IMG/VR virus record: IMGVR_UViG_3300037193_002459
Span: 1-49,782 of that record
DNA: 49,782 nt
Strand: one strand, 5' to 3'
DNA from: a virus
The notes under the pieces were generated by a model, which was given only the letters and a program-made list of their open reading frames with translations, made no database searches and had not been told where the DNA came from. The position numbers and the translations under genes are program-made. Shown piece by piece: positions 1 through 8,612 of the stretch (the first letter of the stretch is position 1; the number at the start of each line of letters is the position of its first letter).

Positions 1-141
1 CCGCTGCCCGCATCCGCGCCGCGCAGGCATCCGTCGCCGACGTCGACATCGACGCCGGCCGGTTCCGCGACCTCAACGGCGAACTGGAGCGGCTGTCCAG
101 GACCGTGCGGCAGGTCGCCGACCAGATGCGCCAGTTCGGCA
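1..141. repeat. Terminal direct repeat from circular assembly (left copy)
   Basis: Bases 1-141 are identical to 49642-49782. The repeat lies inside one continuous open reading frame (tape measure) that reads correctly across the join, so it is best explained as the overlap left when a circular molecule, or a circularly permuted set of molecules, was assembled as a linear contig. An exact length of 141 suits a k-mer overlap better than a phage terminal repeat. Confidence 0.9.
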
Positions 142-2105
142 ACAGCGCCCGCAACTCCGGCGGAGGGCTCGACGACCTCGCGGAGGGCGCGCGCCGCGCC
201 GGTGGCGCCCTCGGCGGCGGTGGTGGCGGTGGTGGCGGCGGGGGCCTGCTCGGTGGCCTCGCGCGGGGCCGCGCCGCGATGGCGCTGATGGCCGCCGCGG
301 CCGTGGTCGTGGGGGGCGTCCTTCCCGCCATCGCGGCGGGCGCGCTCGCTCTCGGCGCCGCCCTGCAAGGCATGGGCGTAGCCGGCGCCGTCGTCGCAGC
401 CGGCTGGAAGGGCATCGAGCAGGCCGGTGAGCGGCTGCGCAACACCCTGCGCGGGCTCCAAGCCCAGCTCGAGTCGGTGTTCCGCACGGAGCTGTCCCGG
501 GAGTTCCAGCAGCTCGGTCAGGCGATCTCGCAGCTGGACACCCCGCTGAAGGGCATCGCGCGCTCGGTGTCGGACGTGGTGAAGGAGTTCACCGGCTGGA
601 TCCGCAGCAGCGAGGGCATGCGCGAGATCGAGACGATGCTCGGCGGCGTCGACAACATGGTCAAGTCCCTCGCCCCGGGGGCGAAGGCGCTTGCGCAGGC
701 GTTCACCGGGTTCGGTGCCGCCGCAGCGCCCGCGATGGACGACATCGGCAAGGCGCTCTCGTCGGTGTTCGAGCAGCTCAACAAGGTCATCCAGAAGGGC
801 CGCGAGACGGGGCAGCTGGAGAAGGCGTTCCAGGCCGGCGCGAAGGCGATCGAGGCCTTCGGCTCGATCCTCGCCGGCGTCGTCGACGTCCTGATCGAGG
901 TCGCTGGGTCTGCCGGTGAACCGGCCGCGGAGGCGATGAAGAAGTTCGGCCAGGCGCTGTCGGACGCAGCACCAGCGATCGGGACCTTCTTCCACCTCCT
1001 CGCCGGGTCGCTGAACGTCCTCGCGACTGTGGTCGGATGGCTCGCCAAGCTGGCGAAGGCGACGGAGCCGCTGCAACGGTCGCTGAACCAGGCCTACGAC
1101 GCCGTCGACAAGTTCGTCAACGCCCTGGACCCGAAGAAGATCGACGAGTTCGCCAAGGCTGTGGCCGCGTTCGCGTTGAAGCTCGGCGCCGACATCAAAA
1201 AGGGCGTCGACGACGCGGTCAAGGCCGTCAAGGAGTGGTGGACGAAGACCACGCAGGACGTCAAGGAGGGCGTTCAGAAGGCCCTTCAGGACGTCAAAGA
1301 GTGGTGGAACAAGACCGTTCAGGACGTCAAGCAGGGCGTTCAGAAGGTACTTCAGGCAGTTAAGGATTGGTGGAACAAGACCGTTCAGGATGTCAAGTCT
1401 GGGACGCAGAAGGTCATTCAGGCGGTCAAGGATTGGTGGGACAAGACCGCCCAGGCCGTCGAGGACGGCACCGCTAAGGCGATCAAGGCTGTCCAGGAAT
1501 GGGCCGAGGGTCTCGTCGAGATCATCGAGCAGGGCATTCAAGACTTCCTCGACGCGGTCGAAAGTTGGTGGGACGAGACGGTTCAGGCGATCAACGAAGG
1601 CGTCCAGAAGGCTGTCGACGCGGTGAAGGAGCTGCCGGAGAAGGCGCTGCGTGAGCTGGAGCAGGCGGTCCCGGACTTCAAGGGGGTTGGCACCGACATG
1701 GGTGACGGCCTGGTCGAGGGCCTCAAGGCGGCTGCCGGGAAGCTCGCGCAGGTCGCCGCGACGGCCGCGGCCAACGCCCTCGCCGCGGCGAAGGGTGTGC
1801 TCGGCATCCGGTCGCCTTCGGTTGTCATGCGCGACGAGGTCGGTCGGATGATGGCCGAGGGCTGGGCGCAAGGGATCATCGCGAACGCCGGGCTGGTCAC
1901 TGACGCCATGAACCGCACCGCTCTCGGCGCCCTAGGCGCGGGCCGACCAGGCGGCGGCGCCGGGCTCGCGCGCGGCGGCCAACAGACCCTGGTCCTGCAG
2001 GTCGGCGGGGGCGCCGACAGCGCGGTCGGCGTCATGATTCAACGGCTCGCCCAGCAGGGCAAGCTCAAGATCACCGCGAACGCGGTCGTCGGCGGCCGTC
2101 GATGA
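1..2105 (+). CDS. Tape measure protein, 3' part (joins 49554-49782)
   Basis: This sets siphovirus tail length and is ejected with the DNA. Joined to the GTG at 49554 across the circular junction, the protein is 730 aa; the GTG at 105 is internal. After a coiled N-terminus and a poly-Gly stretch there is a hydrophobic segment (bases about 280-400), typical of tape measures. Six tandem 22-residue repeats starting VK(E/D)WW (66-bp period, bases 1227-1622) follow. The C-terminus has the family-typical motif GIRSPS. From known tape measures, about 0.15 nm per residue would predict a tail near 110 nm. It follows the tail chaperones and a gp10-like gene, and its stop overlaps the next start (ATGA). 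Confidence 0.92.
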   Translation, partial: AARIRAAQASVADVDIDAGRFRDLNGELERLSRTVRQVADQMRQFGNSARNSGGGLDDLAEGARRAGGALGGGGGGGGGGGLLGGLARGRAAMALMAAAAVVVGGVLPAIAAGALALGAALQGMGVAGAVVAAGWKGIEQAGERLRNTLRGLQAQLESVFRTELSREFQQLGQAISQLDTPLKGIARSVSDVVKEFTGWIRSSEGMREIETMLGGVDNMVKSLAPGAKALAQAFTGFGAAAAPAMDDIGKALSSVFEQLNKVIQKGRETGQLEKAFQAGAKAIEAFGSILAGVVDVLIEVAGSAGEPAAEAMKKFGQALSDAAPAIGTFFHLLAGSLNVLATVVGWLAKLAKATEPLQRSLNQAYDAVDKFVNALDPKKIDEFAKAVAAFALKLGADIKKGVDDAVKAVKEWWTKTTQDVKEGVQKALQDVKEWWNKTVQDVKQGVQKVLQAVKDWWNKTVQDVKSGTQKVIQAVKDWWDKTAQAVEDGTAKAIKAVQEWAEGLVEIIEQGIQDFLDAVESWWDETVQAINEGVQKAVDAVKELPEKALRELEQAVPDFKGVGTDMGDGLVEGLKAAAGKLAQVAATAAANALAAAKGVLGIRSPSVVMRDEVGRMMAEGWAQGIIANAGLVTDAMNRTALGALGAGRPGGGAGLARGGQQTLVLQVGGGADSAVGVMIQRLAQQGKLKITANAVVGGRR

Positions 2106-4456
2106 GCGAACCGTTCCTGACCACCACGGTCCCGAACATGCGGATCGCGGTCGAGGTCGCGTGGGGCGCCGACCTCACCGACCTGACCGGCGCGTCCTGG
2201 ACGTGGGACGACATCACCGCCGACGTCATCCTCGAACGAGGGGGCGGCTCGGGCGGCGGGAGCGGTAGGGGCGGCGGCGGAGACTCCGCGGGCGGGAGCA
2301 TCTCCATCACCCTCGGTCGCCCCGACTTTAGCCAGGAAACGCAGACCGCCGAGATGGTGTGCCAGCTCGACAACCGGGACGGTGCCTACTCCGAGGGTGG
2401 CATGAGCCCTCACTGGCCGTACGTGCGCCGGAACACCCCGGTGCGGGTGCGGGTGTCCGATGACGGCGGCGCGTCCTGGTACACGCGCTTTCAGGGCGCC
2501 GCGAACGGGTTCACGCCGGCGTGGGACCCCGAGACGGGCCGGTGGGCGATCGTCACCCTGTCCGCGTCCGGACCGCTTCGACGGCTCAACCAAGGCACCC
2601 TGCCCGCGAAGAGCGTCTACACGACAGAGATCCCGCGCTCGTCGGGCTGGAACGGGATGTTCCTGTACTGGCCCGGGGAGGGCGGGGACGGGCGCAAGAG
2701 CCTGCCGGCCGTTGTACCGGCCACGGGCCATCCTGTCATGCAACTGTTCGACGTGTATCCGCCCAAGGTGGCGAACAATCCGTCGAACGCTGCGTTCCCG
2801 CTTTCCGGGCCGATGCAGTCGTCGTTCGCCATGTTCACCGGTCAGGGCTTGCTCGACCAAGCTGATGGAACGCCAGGGGAGCAGGTCCCGTCGTACACGG
2901 ATACCGGGATCCTACAGTTTCGGTTCATGCTGGCCGTACCCGGAGCATACCCAACGCCCCAAAACCAGAACATTCTGCAAATCCGAACGGGCAATACAAC
3001 AGTCCGTCGATGGAACTTGCAGATCAACGAGGCCGGGCAGCTTAGGATTGTCGGCACGAATGACGCCGGAGACATCATCCGCACCGGTTCCTTTGTCAGC
3101 TTCGGAATGAACGGTCAGGCCAGGCTGGTCAGTGTCACGTTGGACAACAACGGGTCAAGCCTCGATGCAACGATACGTACGCTGGATCAGCTGGGAGACG
3201 GCCTAACCTGGACGGAGACCTTCAGCTCCAGCAACATCGGCACCCTCAACGGGGTCTACCTGAACGGTACCGACTTCTCTGATGACGGAACGGGTACGAG
3301 CAACGGGTTGATCGCCCACGTCTCTGTGCAGAACACCACAACCAGCATCAGTGCGGCAGCTGTCGAAGAGGTGTTCTTGGGCCTGCCCGGCGAGACCGTC
3401 ACCGCCAGGCTGACGCGGCTGTGCGCGAACCACGGCTTCGCGCTCGACGTGCTCGACTCGGCGGCCACCTCGTCGGCATCGATCACCGACACCATGGGCG
3501 CGCAGTACTACGACACCCTCACCAACCTGCTGCGGGAGTGCGAACGCACCGGGCAGGGCGTGCTCTACGACGGGCTCGGCCCCGGTCTGACGTACGTAAC
3601 GAAGAAGCGCCGCGAAGCCAACGCGAGTGGTCCTGCCGCGCTCGTGCTCGATGCGAGCGGGGCGCAGCTCATGGAACCCTTCGCCCCAATCGACGATGAC
3701 CAGCTCACGATCAACCACTGCGACGTGACCCAGCGCAACGGCGCGACCGCAGCTTGGATCGACGAAGACGGGCCAGTCGGCGCGGATGCGATCGGCGACT
3801 ACGCGACCTCGTACGAGGTGTGCGTCGAGGATGACAACGACCTGGTCAGCTACGCGCAGTGGACCGTCGGGATCGGCACCCAGCAGGGCTACCGCTACCC
3901 CAGCGTGTCGTTCGCGCTGGAAACCAACCCCGACCTGATCGCCGGCTGGCTGGCCTGCACCCCGCAGTCCCGGATCGACGTCGAGAACGTCACCGCGATC
4001 CGACGCCAACACCCCGCCGAAACAATTAACCTCCTGCTCGAGGGTTGGCACGAGGAGATCGACGCCTTCACGTGGCGGGTCACCGCGAACACCAGCCCGG
4101 CCGCCCCGTGGAACGTCATCACGCTGGCCGCCGCCACAGGGTCGACCGGTGACGGGGTCTGCCACATGGACACCGACTCCTCGCAGCTCAACGCGAACGC
4201 CGCGCAGGGCGCGACGAGCATCTCGGTGCGCACCAACTCCGGCCCGCGCTGGGTCGCCACCAGCGAGGACGCCGACAGCTTCCCGTTCGACATCGACCTC
4301 GGCGGGATCAAGGCCACCGTGACGGCGATCAGCGGCACCACCAGCCCGCAAACCTTCACACTCGCCGAGGGCCTGCCGCGCGACTTCACCGGCTCGACGA
4401 CCACCGGCGCCGGAACCCCGATCAAGGTGTGGAGGCCACCGGTGCTCGGACTGTGA
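2102..4456 (+). CDS. Minor tail protein with LamG-like insert
   Basis: 784 aa, directly after the tape measure and coupled by ATGA, the usual position of the distal tail/baseplate hub protein in actinophages. The N-terminus carries a Gly/Ser-rich loop (about residues 45-65). The middle (about residues 210-430) is rich in Asn, Ser and Thr, with the feel of a concanavalin/LamG carbohydrate-binding domain. The C-terminal half resembles the structural domain of Streptomyces and Gordonia phage minor tail proteins. Bases about 2930-3340 are clearly lower in GC than their flanks, so the middle domain may be a horizontally acquired receptor-binding insert. Function is inferred from position and composition; no enzymatic motif is seen. 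Confidence 0.75.
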   Translation: MSEPFLTTTVPNMRIAVEVAWGADLTDLTGASWTWDDITADVILERGGGSGGGSGRGGGGDSAGGSISITLGRPDFSQETQTAEMVCQLDNRDGAYSEGGMSPHWPYVRRNTPVRVRVSDDGGASWYTRFQGAANGFTPAWDPETGRWAIVTLSASGPLRRLNQGTLPAKSVYTTEIPRSSGWNGMFLYWPGEGGDGRKSLPAVVPATGHPVMQLFDVYPPKVANNPSNAAFPLSGPMQSSFAMFTGQGLLDQADGTPGEQVPSYTDTGILQFRFMLAVPGAYPTPQNQNILQIRTGNTTVRRWNLQINEAGQLRIVGTNDAGDIIRTGSFVSFGMNGQARLVSVTLDNNGSSLDATIRTLDQLGDGLTWTETFSSSNIGTLNGVYLNGTDFSDDGTGTSNGLIAHVSVQNTTTSISAAAVEEVFLGLPGETVTARLTRLCANHGFALDVLDSAATSSASITDTMGAQYYDTLTNLLRECERTGQGVLYDGLGPGLTYVTKKRREANASGPAALVLDASGAQLMEPFAPIDDDQLTINHCDVTQRNGATAAWIDEDGPVGADAIGDYATSYEVCVEDDNDLVSYAQWTVGIGTQQGYRYPSVSFALETNPDLIAGWLACTPQSRIDVENVTAIRRQHPAETINLLLEGWHEEIDAFTWRVTANTSPAAPWNVITLAAATGSTGDGVCHMDTDSSQLNANAAQGATSISVRTNSGPRWVATSEDADSFPFDIDLGGIKATVTAISGTTSPQTFTLAEGLPRDFTGSTTTGAGTPIKVWRPPVLGL

Positions 4457-4489
4457 ACACCCAGATGATCACCTTCCACGGAGGCGACC

Positions 4490-4621
4490 ATGGCCAAACT
4501 TGCAGGTCAGAAGCTGCGCGCGTCATACGTCGCGGGCACCACGGCGGGGCAGAAGCTGCTTGCCTCGGACATCACCGGCGGCATCGCCGGCCAGCCCGTG
4601 AAGGCCTCCCAGATCCCCTGA
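4490..4621 (+). CDS. 43-aa tail-associated microprotein with AGQ repeats
   Basis: A very small ORF with a good ribosome site (GGAGGCG, 4 bases before ATG). Almost the whole protein is three copies of one motif: AGQKLRAS, AGQKLLAS and AGQPVKAS. Similar AGQ-x-(L/V) segments occur at the N-termini of many phage fibre proteins, so this may be a stand-alone adaptor or fibre-tip peptide. It sits between the minor tail protein and a small beta-rich protein in the late operon. The function is unknown. Confidence 0.6.
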   Translation: MAKLAGQKLRASYVAGTTAGQKLLASDITGGIAGQPVKASQIP

Positions 4622-4641
4622 CCTGCTGAGGAGACCCGCCG

Positions 4642-5007
4642 ATGCCGCCGCTGCTGCTCCGCCCCGCCGCCACCGAAGTCGACTGGGAGATCATCAAGGG
4701 CGAGTCGTTCGACATCCGCCTGCCCGTCCTCGACGCCGACGACGTCCCCGTCGACGTCACCGGCTGGACCGCGAAGGCGCAGGTCCGCCGCTCCGAGCAC
4801 GAGTCGGTGCTGCACGAGTGGTCGGCCACCGCGGGCAACGCCACCGTCGCAGCCACGACCGTCACCCTCCACGTCGACGGCGCCGCCACCACCGAATGGG
4901 GCTGGACGAACGCGCAGGTCTCCGTCGAGATCTACGCCCCGGTCACCAACAAGCCGCACGTCATCGCGCAGGGCGTCATCCGCGCGCTCCCCGAGATCAC
5001 CCGCTGA
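4642..5007 (+). CDS. Small beta-rich minor tail/baseplate protein
   Basis: 121 aa with ATG after GAGGAGACC. The sequence (WEIIKGESFDIRLPVLDADD, then a VDVTGWTAKAQVR-like strand) matches the pattern of small immunoglobulin-like or BppU-N-like proteins found beside minor tail genes in actinophages. There is no signal peptide, membrane segment or catalytic motif. Its position between the hub protein and the fibre supports a structural baseplate role, which is inference. Confidence 0.65.
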   Translation: MPPLLLRPAATEVDWEIIKGESFDIRLPVLDADDVPVDVTGWTAKAQVRRSEHESVLHEWSATAGNATVAATTVTLHVDGAATTEWGWTNAQVSVEIYAPVTNKPHVIAQGVIRALPEITR

Positions 5008-5034
5008 AGCCTCCCCACCTGAAGGACGCCACCC

Positions 5035-5505
5035 ATGGCTCACATCGTGCCCACCGAGGGCCTGGACTACCTGGTCAACCTCGCGCTGAAGAACGCCGAG
5101 TCGCCGGACACGCTCTACCTGTTCCTGTTCTCCGGCGGCACCGCCACGACGGTGCCCGCCGCGGCAGCCACGCTCGCGGTGATGGGCGGCACCTTCGCCG
5201 AGGCCGACTACACCTCGTACGCCCGAGTCGCGGTGCCCACCGCCGACTGGGGCACCATCGGCGACGACACGGTGTGGGGGCAGGCCGTGCGCGCCGCCAC
5301 CGCAGCGCAGAAGAGCTTCCCGGCGGCGGGTGCAGCGGACGCCGCCGCAGACATCAACGGGTTCGGGGTGGCCACCGCGAGCACGGGCGGCGTCGCGCTG
5401 TACTACTCGAACTTCGACGACGTAACCGGGATCCCGTCGCTCGCGCTCGGCGACATCATCCGCGTGACGCCGACCTTCGGCCTCGCCAGCGCCCCCAGCG
5501 CCTGA
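5035..5505 (+). CDS. Minor tail protein, hypothetical
   Basis: 156 aa with ATG after GAAGGACGCC. It is Ala-rich and beta-strand-rich (TLYLFLFSGGT, ALYYSNFDDV), with no membrane or catalytic motif. Proteins of this size and character occur in the tail-tip region of actinobacterial siphoviruses. The position in the late operon, between the beta-rich protein and a small membrane protein, supports a virion role. It was not recognised as a named family. Confidence 0.6.
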   Translation: MAHIVPTEGLDYLVNLALKNAESPDTLYLFLFSGGTATTVPAAAATLAVMGGTFAEADYTSYARVAVPTADWGTIGDDTVWGQAVRAATAAQKSFPAAGAADAAADINGFGVATASTGGVALYYSNFDDVTGIPSLALGDIIRVTPTFGLASAPSA

Positions 5506-5513
5506 CGTTCCCA

Positions 5514-5630
5514 GTGAAGCGACACCGGCTCCTGGAACACCTGTTCGGCTGGGGGTGCCTGGCGCTCGTCGTCGCCGCACTCGTGCTCGGCGCGCTAGAT
5601 CACCTCGGGATGCTGGGTCACACGGGATGA
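5514..5630 (+). CDS. Small single-pass membrane protein
   Basis: 38 aa with a GTG start 8 bases after the previous stop. A basic N-terminus (KRHRLLEH) is followed by one hydrophobic helix (LALVVAALVLGAL). It could be a tiny holin-like or envelope-interacting protein, but the lysis genes lie 5 kb downstream. It is in line with the late genes; no clear Shine-Dalgarno is seen, so translation may depend on coupling to the upstream gene. Confidence 0.5.
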   Translation: MKRHRLLEHLFGWGCLALVVAALVLGALDHLGMLGHTG

Positions 5631-5650
5631 CTCGACGGGTCGGGTGAATC

Positions 5651-7468
5651 GTGGCAACCGAGACCCTGCGCCCGAACGCCAACGGCGACACCGTCGCGTG
5701 GCCGTCCCTGACGGGCACCTCGCACTGGGCCGCGACATCCGACAACAGCGACAGCACCTACATCCGCAACAACACCAGCTCGAACACCGAGGACGACCTC
5801 AACCTCACCGCCCCGGTCACCATCCAGCCGTCCTACACGATCAACTCGATCGACGTCCGGTTCCGTGTCCGGACCGAGAGCTCAGCCACGGGGACCAGCA
5901 TCCAGGTCGGGCTACGGCTCGGCGGGGTCAACTCACTCGCCAGCGCCGAAACCGGAGCCACCGGCAGCGAGACCACCTACACCCGAACCAACGTCGCCCG
6001 CCCCGGCGGCGGCTCGTGGTCATACGCCGACCTGGCCAACCTGCAGGTCGTCGCCATCGGCAACGGCGGCTCCGCAGCCATCCGCTGCCAAGAGCTCTAC
6101 GTCGACGTCCAGTACACGGCATCGACCACCTACACCAAGACCGGCGGGGCGACCGCATCCGGTGCCGGGTCAGGCACGAAGACCGTCTCTCCAGCCGCGG
6201 TCCACACCAAGACCGGTGGCTCGGCAGCGGTCGGGGCCGGGTCCGGGACGAAGGTCGTCACCGAGCCGGCCGTGCACGGCAGGACCGGCGGCGCAGCCGC
6301 CGCTGCCGCAGGTACCGGTGCCCGCGCGTATGTGCGGTCGAAGTACGGCGCCGCAGCTGCGGCGGGTGCGGGCACGGGTGCCCGCGAGTTCGTGCGGTCG
6401 AAGACCGGCGGCGCGGGCGCTGCAGGGGCCGGAGCTGGTGCGCGTTCGCTCGACCTGCCCCGCGCCGGAGGTGCCTCGGCCGCCGCAGCCGGCTCCGGCG
6501 AGCGCACACTCGTCCACGCCCGGACCGGCGGCGGAGCTGGCACCGGTGCAGGCTCCGGCACGTCCGAGCTCGACGCAATCACCATCCACACCAAGACTGG
6601 CGGCTCGGCCGCCACCTGCGCTGGCGCGGGTGCCCGCGAGCACGTGCGCCCCAGGGCGGGTGGCGCCGCAGCCGCCGGGGCCGGCGTGGGCGGCCACACC
6701 GTCTCCCCAGCTGCGATCCACGCCAAGACCGGTGGCGCGGCGGTGGTCGGGGCAGGTTCGGGCGGCGCGGCGGTCGACACCCCCGCCGCCCACGCCAAGG
6801 CGGGTGGCGCAGCCGCGGTCGGTGCCGGGGCTGGCGTCGTCGAAGTCGCAGCGCCCGCAGTCCACGATCGGGCCGGCGGCGCGGCCACCACCGCCGCAGG
6901 GTCGGCTATCCGCGAGCATCTGCGATCCCGCACCGGCGGCGCCAGCGCGGCAGGAGCAGGCTCCGGCGCCGCTCAGCTCGCCCCTGCCGCCGTCCACGAA
7001 CGCACCGGTGGCGCAGCCGCCACCGGCGCCGGGACGGGCGTCCTGGACCTTCTCATCGCCACCCGCCACGACAAGGCAGGCGGCGCCGCGGCGGGCGCCG
7101 CAGGAACAGGTGCCGTCCTCGTCACGCCGCCCGCCGTGCACACGAAGGCCGGCGGGGCAGCGGCCACCGGCGCAGGAATCGCCCTCGTCGAGGTCATCCC
7201 CCCAGCCGTGCACCTGCGCGCCGGGGGCGCAGCAGCCATCGGCACCGGCGCAGGACGCGGCCGAGTCGGCGGCGAACTCCACGCCGGCACCCCCGTCGCG
7301 GTCGGCCAGTACCGCACCGCCGAACCCGTGGCTGTCGGCCAGTACCACACCGGCGCGGCGGTCGCCGCCGGTCAGCTTCACACCGGCGCACCGACCGCGG
7401 TGGGCCTCCACACCGGCCAGCCCGTAGCCGTCGACCAGCTCCACGCCGGCACCGTCACCGCCTCCTGA
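5651..7468 (+). CDS. Repetitive tail fibre protein
   Basis: 605 aa from GTG. The first ~155 residues form a beta-rich domain, probably the virion attachment or capsid-like trimerisation module (TLRPNANGDT start, as in other phage fibres). The rest is repetitive: about 17 units of 20-24 residues with the core (H/R)xK(T/A)GG(A/S)AAxGAG(S/T)G, then six 10-11-residue units of the type HTGxPVAVGQY. The Gly/Ala-rich repeats suggest an extended fibrous shaft. The repeats are imperfect at DNA level and could support length variation by recombination. It is the last clear tail gene before the envelope block. Confidence 0.8.
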   Translation: MATETLRPNANGDTVAWPSLTGTSHWAATSDNSDSTYIRNNTSSNTEDDLNLTAPVTIQPSYTINSIDVRFRVRTESSATGTSIQVGLRLGGVNSLASAETGATGSETTYTRTNVARPGGGSWSYADLANLQVVAIGNGGSAAIRCQELYVDVQYTASTTYTKTGGATASGAGSGTKTVSPAAVHTKTGGSAAVGAGSGTKVVTEPAVHGRTGGAAAAAAGTGARAYVRSKYGAAAAAGAGTGAREFVRSKTGGAGAAGAGAGARSLDLPRAGGASAAAAGSGERTLVHARTGGGAGTGAGSGTSELDAITIHTKTGGSAATCAGAGAREHVRPRAGGAAAAGAGVGGHTVSPAAIHAKTGGAAVVGAGSGGAAVDTPAAHAKAGGAAAVGAGAGVVEVAAPAVHDRAGGAATTAAGSAIREHLRSRTGGASAAGAGSGAAQLAPAAVHERTGGAAATGAGTGVLDLLIATRHDKAGGAAAGAAGTGAVLVTPPAVHTKAGGAAATGAGIALVEVIPPAVHLRAGGAAAIGTGAGRGRVGGELHAGTPVAVGQYRTAEPVAVGQYHTGAAVAAGQLHTGAPTAVGLHTGQPVAVDQLHAGTVTAS

Positions 7469-7490
7469 AGGTGATCGGAGGCCACACCGG

Positions 7491-7790
7491 GTGGACGCGG
7501 TACTCACCACGCTCATCGGGGCCGCGCCACAACTCGGTGGCGCCGGGGTCCTCCTGCTCATCATCGGGTTGCTGCTGCGGCGCGAGGCGCAGGACCGGGC
7601 CGACTACCGGGCCGAACTGGCACGGCTCAACGCCGCGCACGACGACGAGCTCCACGAGCTGCGGGTCGAAATCAAGGGCCTGCGGGAGCAGGTGGCCGAG
7701 CTGCACACGAAGCTGGACGCCGAGCGGGAACGGCGCCGCGCCGCGGAGGACAACCCCATGGGCCGTCACCGCCAGGAGTGGGCGACGTGA
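7491..7790 (+). CDS. Membrane-anchored coiled-coil protein
   Basis: 99 aa with a GTG start. One N-terminal membrane helix (GGAGVLLLIIGLLL, about residues 17-30) is followed by a charged heptad region (about residues 35-90, LHELRVEIKGLREQVAEL). The architecture resembles small actinophage membrane proteins near lysis genes (DUF2746-like), which may act as holin partners or Rz-like envelope connectors. The stop overlaps the next start (GTGA), placing it in the envelope/lysis operon. Confidence 0.65.
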   Translation: MDAVLTTLIGAAPQLGGAGVLLLIIGLLLRREAQDRADYRAELARLNAAHDDELHELRVEIKGLREQVAELHTKLDAERERRRAAEDNPMGRHRQEWAT

Positions 7791-8587
7791 ACCGCCGTCA
7801 CCGCCTCCGGCCCCCACGATCCCGACGACTGATGGTGTGGATCGCCGTCGGTCTGGTCGTGTTCCTGGCCGGGTCGGTGCTGTGGGCGCGGGTCGCGCAG
7901 CAGCAGGCCCAGAACGAGACCGGTGCCGTGGAGCAGCAGCGTGACCAGACCGCCGCGCAGGCTGCCTCGCTGGCCGAGCAGATCACGGCTGCATGCTCGT
8001 CCGGGGAGCTGACCGGCCCGGTGTGCCAGCAGGCCGAGCAGGTCGCCCAGACCCCGGTACCGCCCGCGGCGCCGGTCACCGGTGCGCCTGGCCGCCCCCC
8101 GACGGGGGCGGAGATCCAGGCTGCCGTTGACGCCTATCTGCTCGCGCACCCGCCGCCCGCGGGGCGAGCACCGACGGCTGCTGAGGTGGCCGCCGCTGTG
8201 GCGTCGTACCTGAGCGCGAATCCGCCGACGCCGGGCCGGGCGCCGACCGCGGAGGAGATCTCGGCCGCGGTCGCGCAGTACTTCGCCGCGAACCCGGTGC
8301 GCGACGGTCGGGACGGCCGGGACGCGACCGGTGAGCCGGGTCGACCGCCGACAGCTGAGGAGATCCGGGCGGCCGTCGATGCGTACCTCGCGGAGCACCC
8401 GCCGCCGCAAGGCCCGAAGGGCGACGCGGGGCCGACGTGTCCCGCGGGCACCTCGCTCCAGCCCGTCGAGTTCGCCAGCGGCGAGACGGGGCTCGGCTGC
8501 GTCGATGACGAGCAGCTGCCCGACGACGAGACCGAACAACCAACCGTCACAGCGACGCCAACTTCGGCGCCGACCACCGGCCCGTAG
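7787..8587 (+). CDS. Collagen-like repeat membrane protein
   Basis: About 266 aa from the GTG that overlaps the previous stop; an upstream in-frame GTG at 7778 is possible. An Arg-rich N-terminus and one membrane helix (VWIAVGLVVFLAGSVLW) are followed by a heptad-like stretch, then four tandem units of the form GR(P/A)PT-x2-E(I/V)-x-AAV-x3-Y(L/F), about 24 residues each. The third and fourth units are separated by a collagen-like GRDGRD segment, with GPKGDAG near the end. The tail is Thr/Pro-rich. The topology predicts an outside repeat domain. It lies just upstream of the secreted Excalibur protein and the sortase. Confidence 0.75.
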   Translation: MNRRHRLRPPRSRRLMVWIAVGLVVFLAGSVLWARVAQQQAQNETGAVEQQRDQTAAQAASLAEQITAACSSGELTGPVCQQAEQVAQTPVPPAAPVTGAPGRPPTGAEIQAAVDAYLLAHPPPAGRAPTAAEVAAAVASYLSANPPTPGRAPTAEEISAAVAQYFAANPVRDGRDGRDATGEPGRPPTAEEIRAAVDAYLAEHPPPQGPKGDAGPTCPAGTSLQPVEFASGETGLGCVDDEQLPDDETEQPTVTATPTSAPTTGP

Positions 8588-8612
8588 GCCACCAACCCCC
8601 AAGGGGAGACCC

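Noticed and set aside
3203-4351. Minus-strand frame of 382 codons
   Set aside because: Shadow of the minor tail gene; no start signal and no neighbours in operon spacing.
4507-5757. Minus-strand frame of 416 codons
   Set aside because: Opposite coupled + strand tail genes; composition is Arg/Gly/Val-rich with no motif or ribosome site.
6121-7468. CRISPR-like array
   Set aside because: The repeats are protein-coding, imperfect and lack unique spacers of constant length.
5644-7944. Arg-rich + strand frame of 766 codons overlapping the fibre gene
   Set aside because: It is the +1 reading of the Gly/Ala-rich fibre; the fibre frame has a regular repeat and a folded N-terminus.
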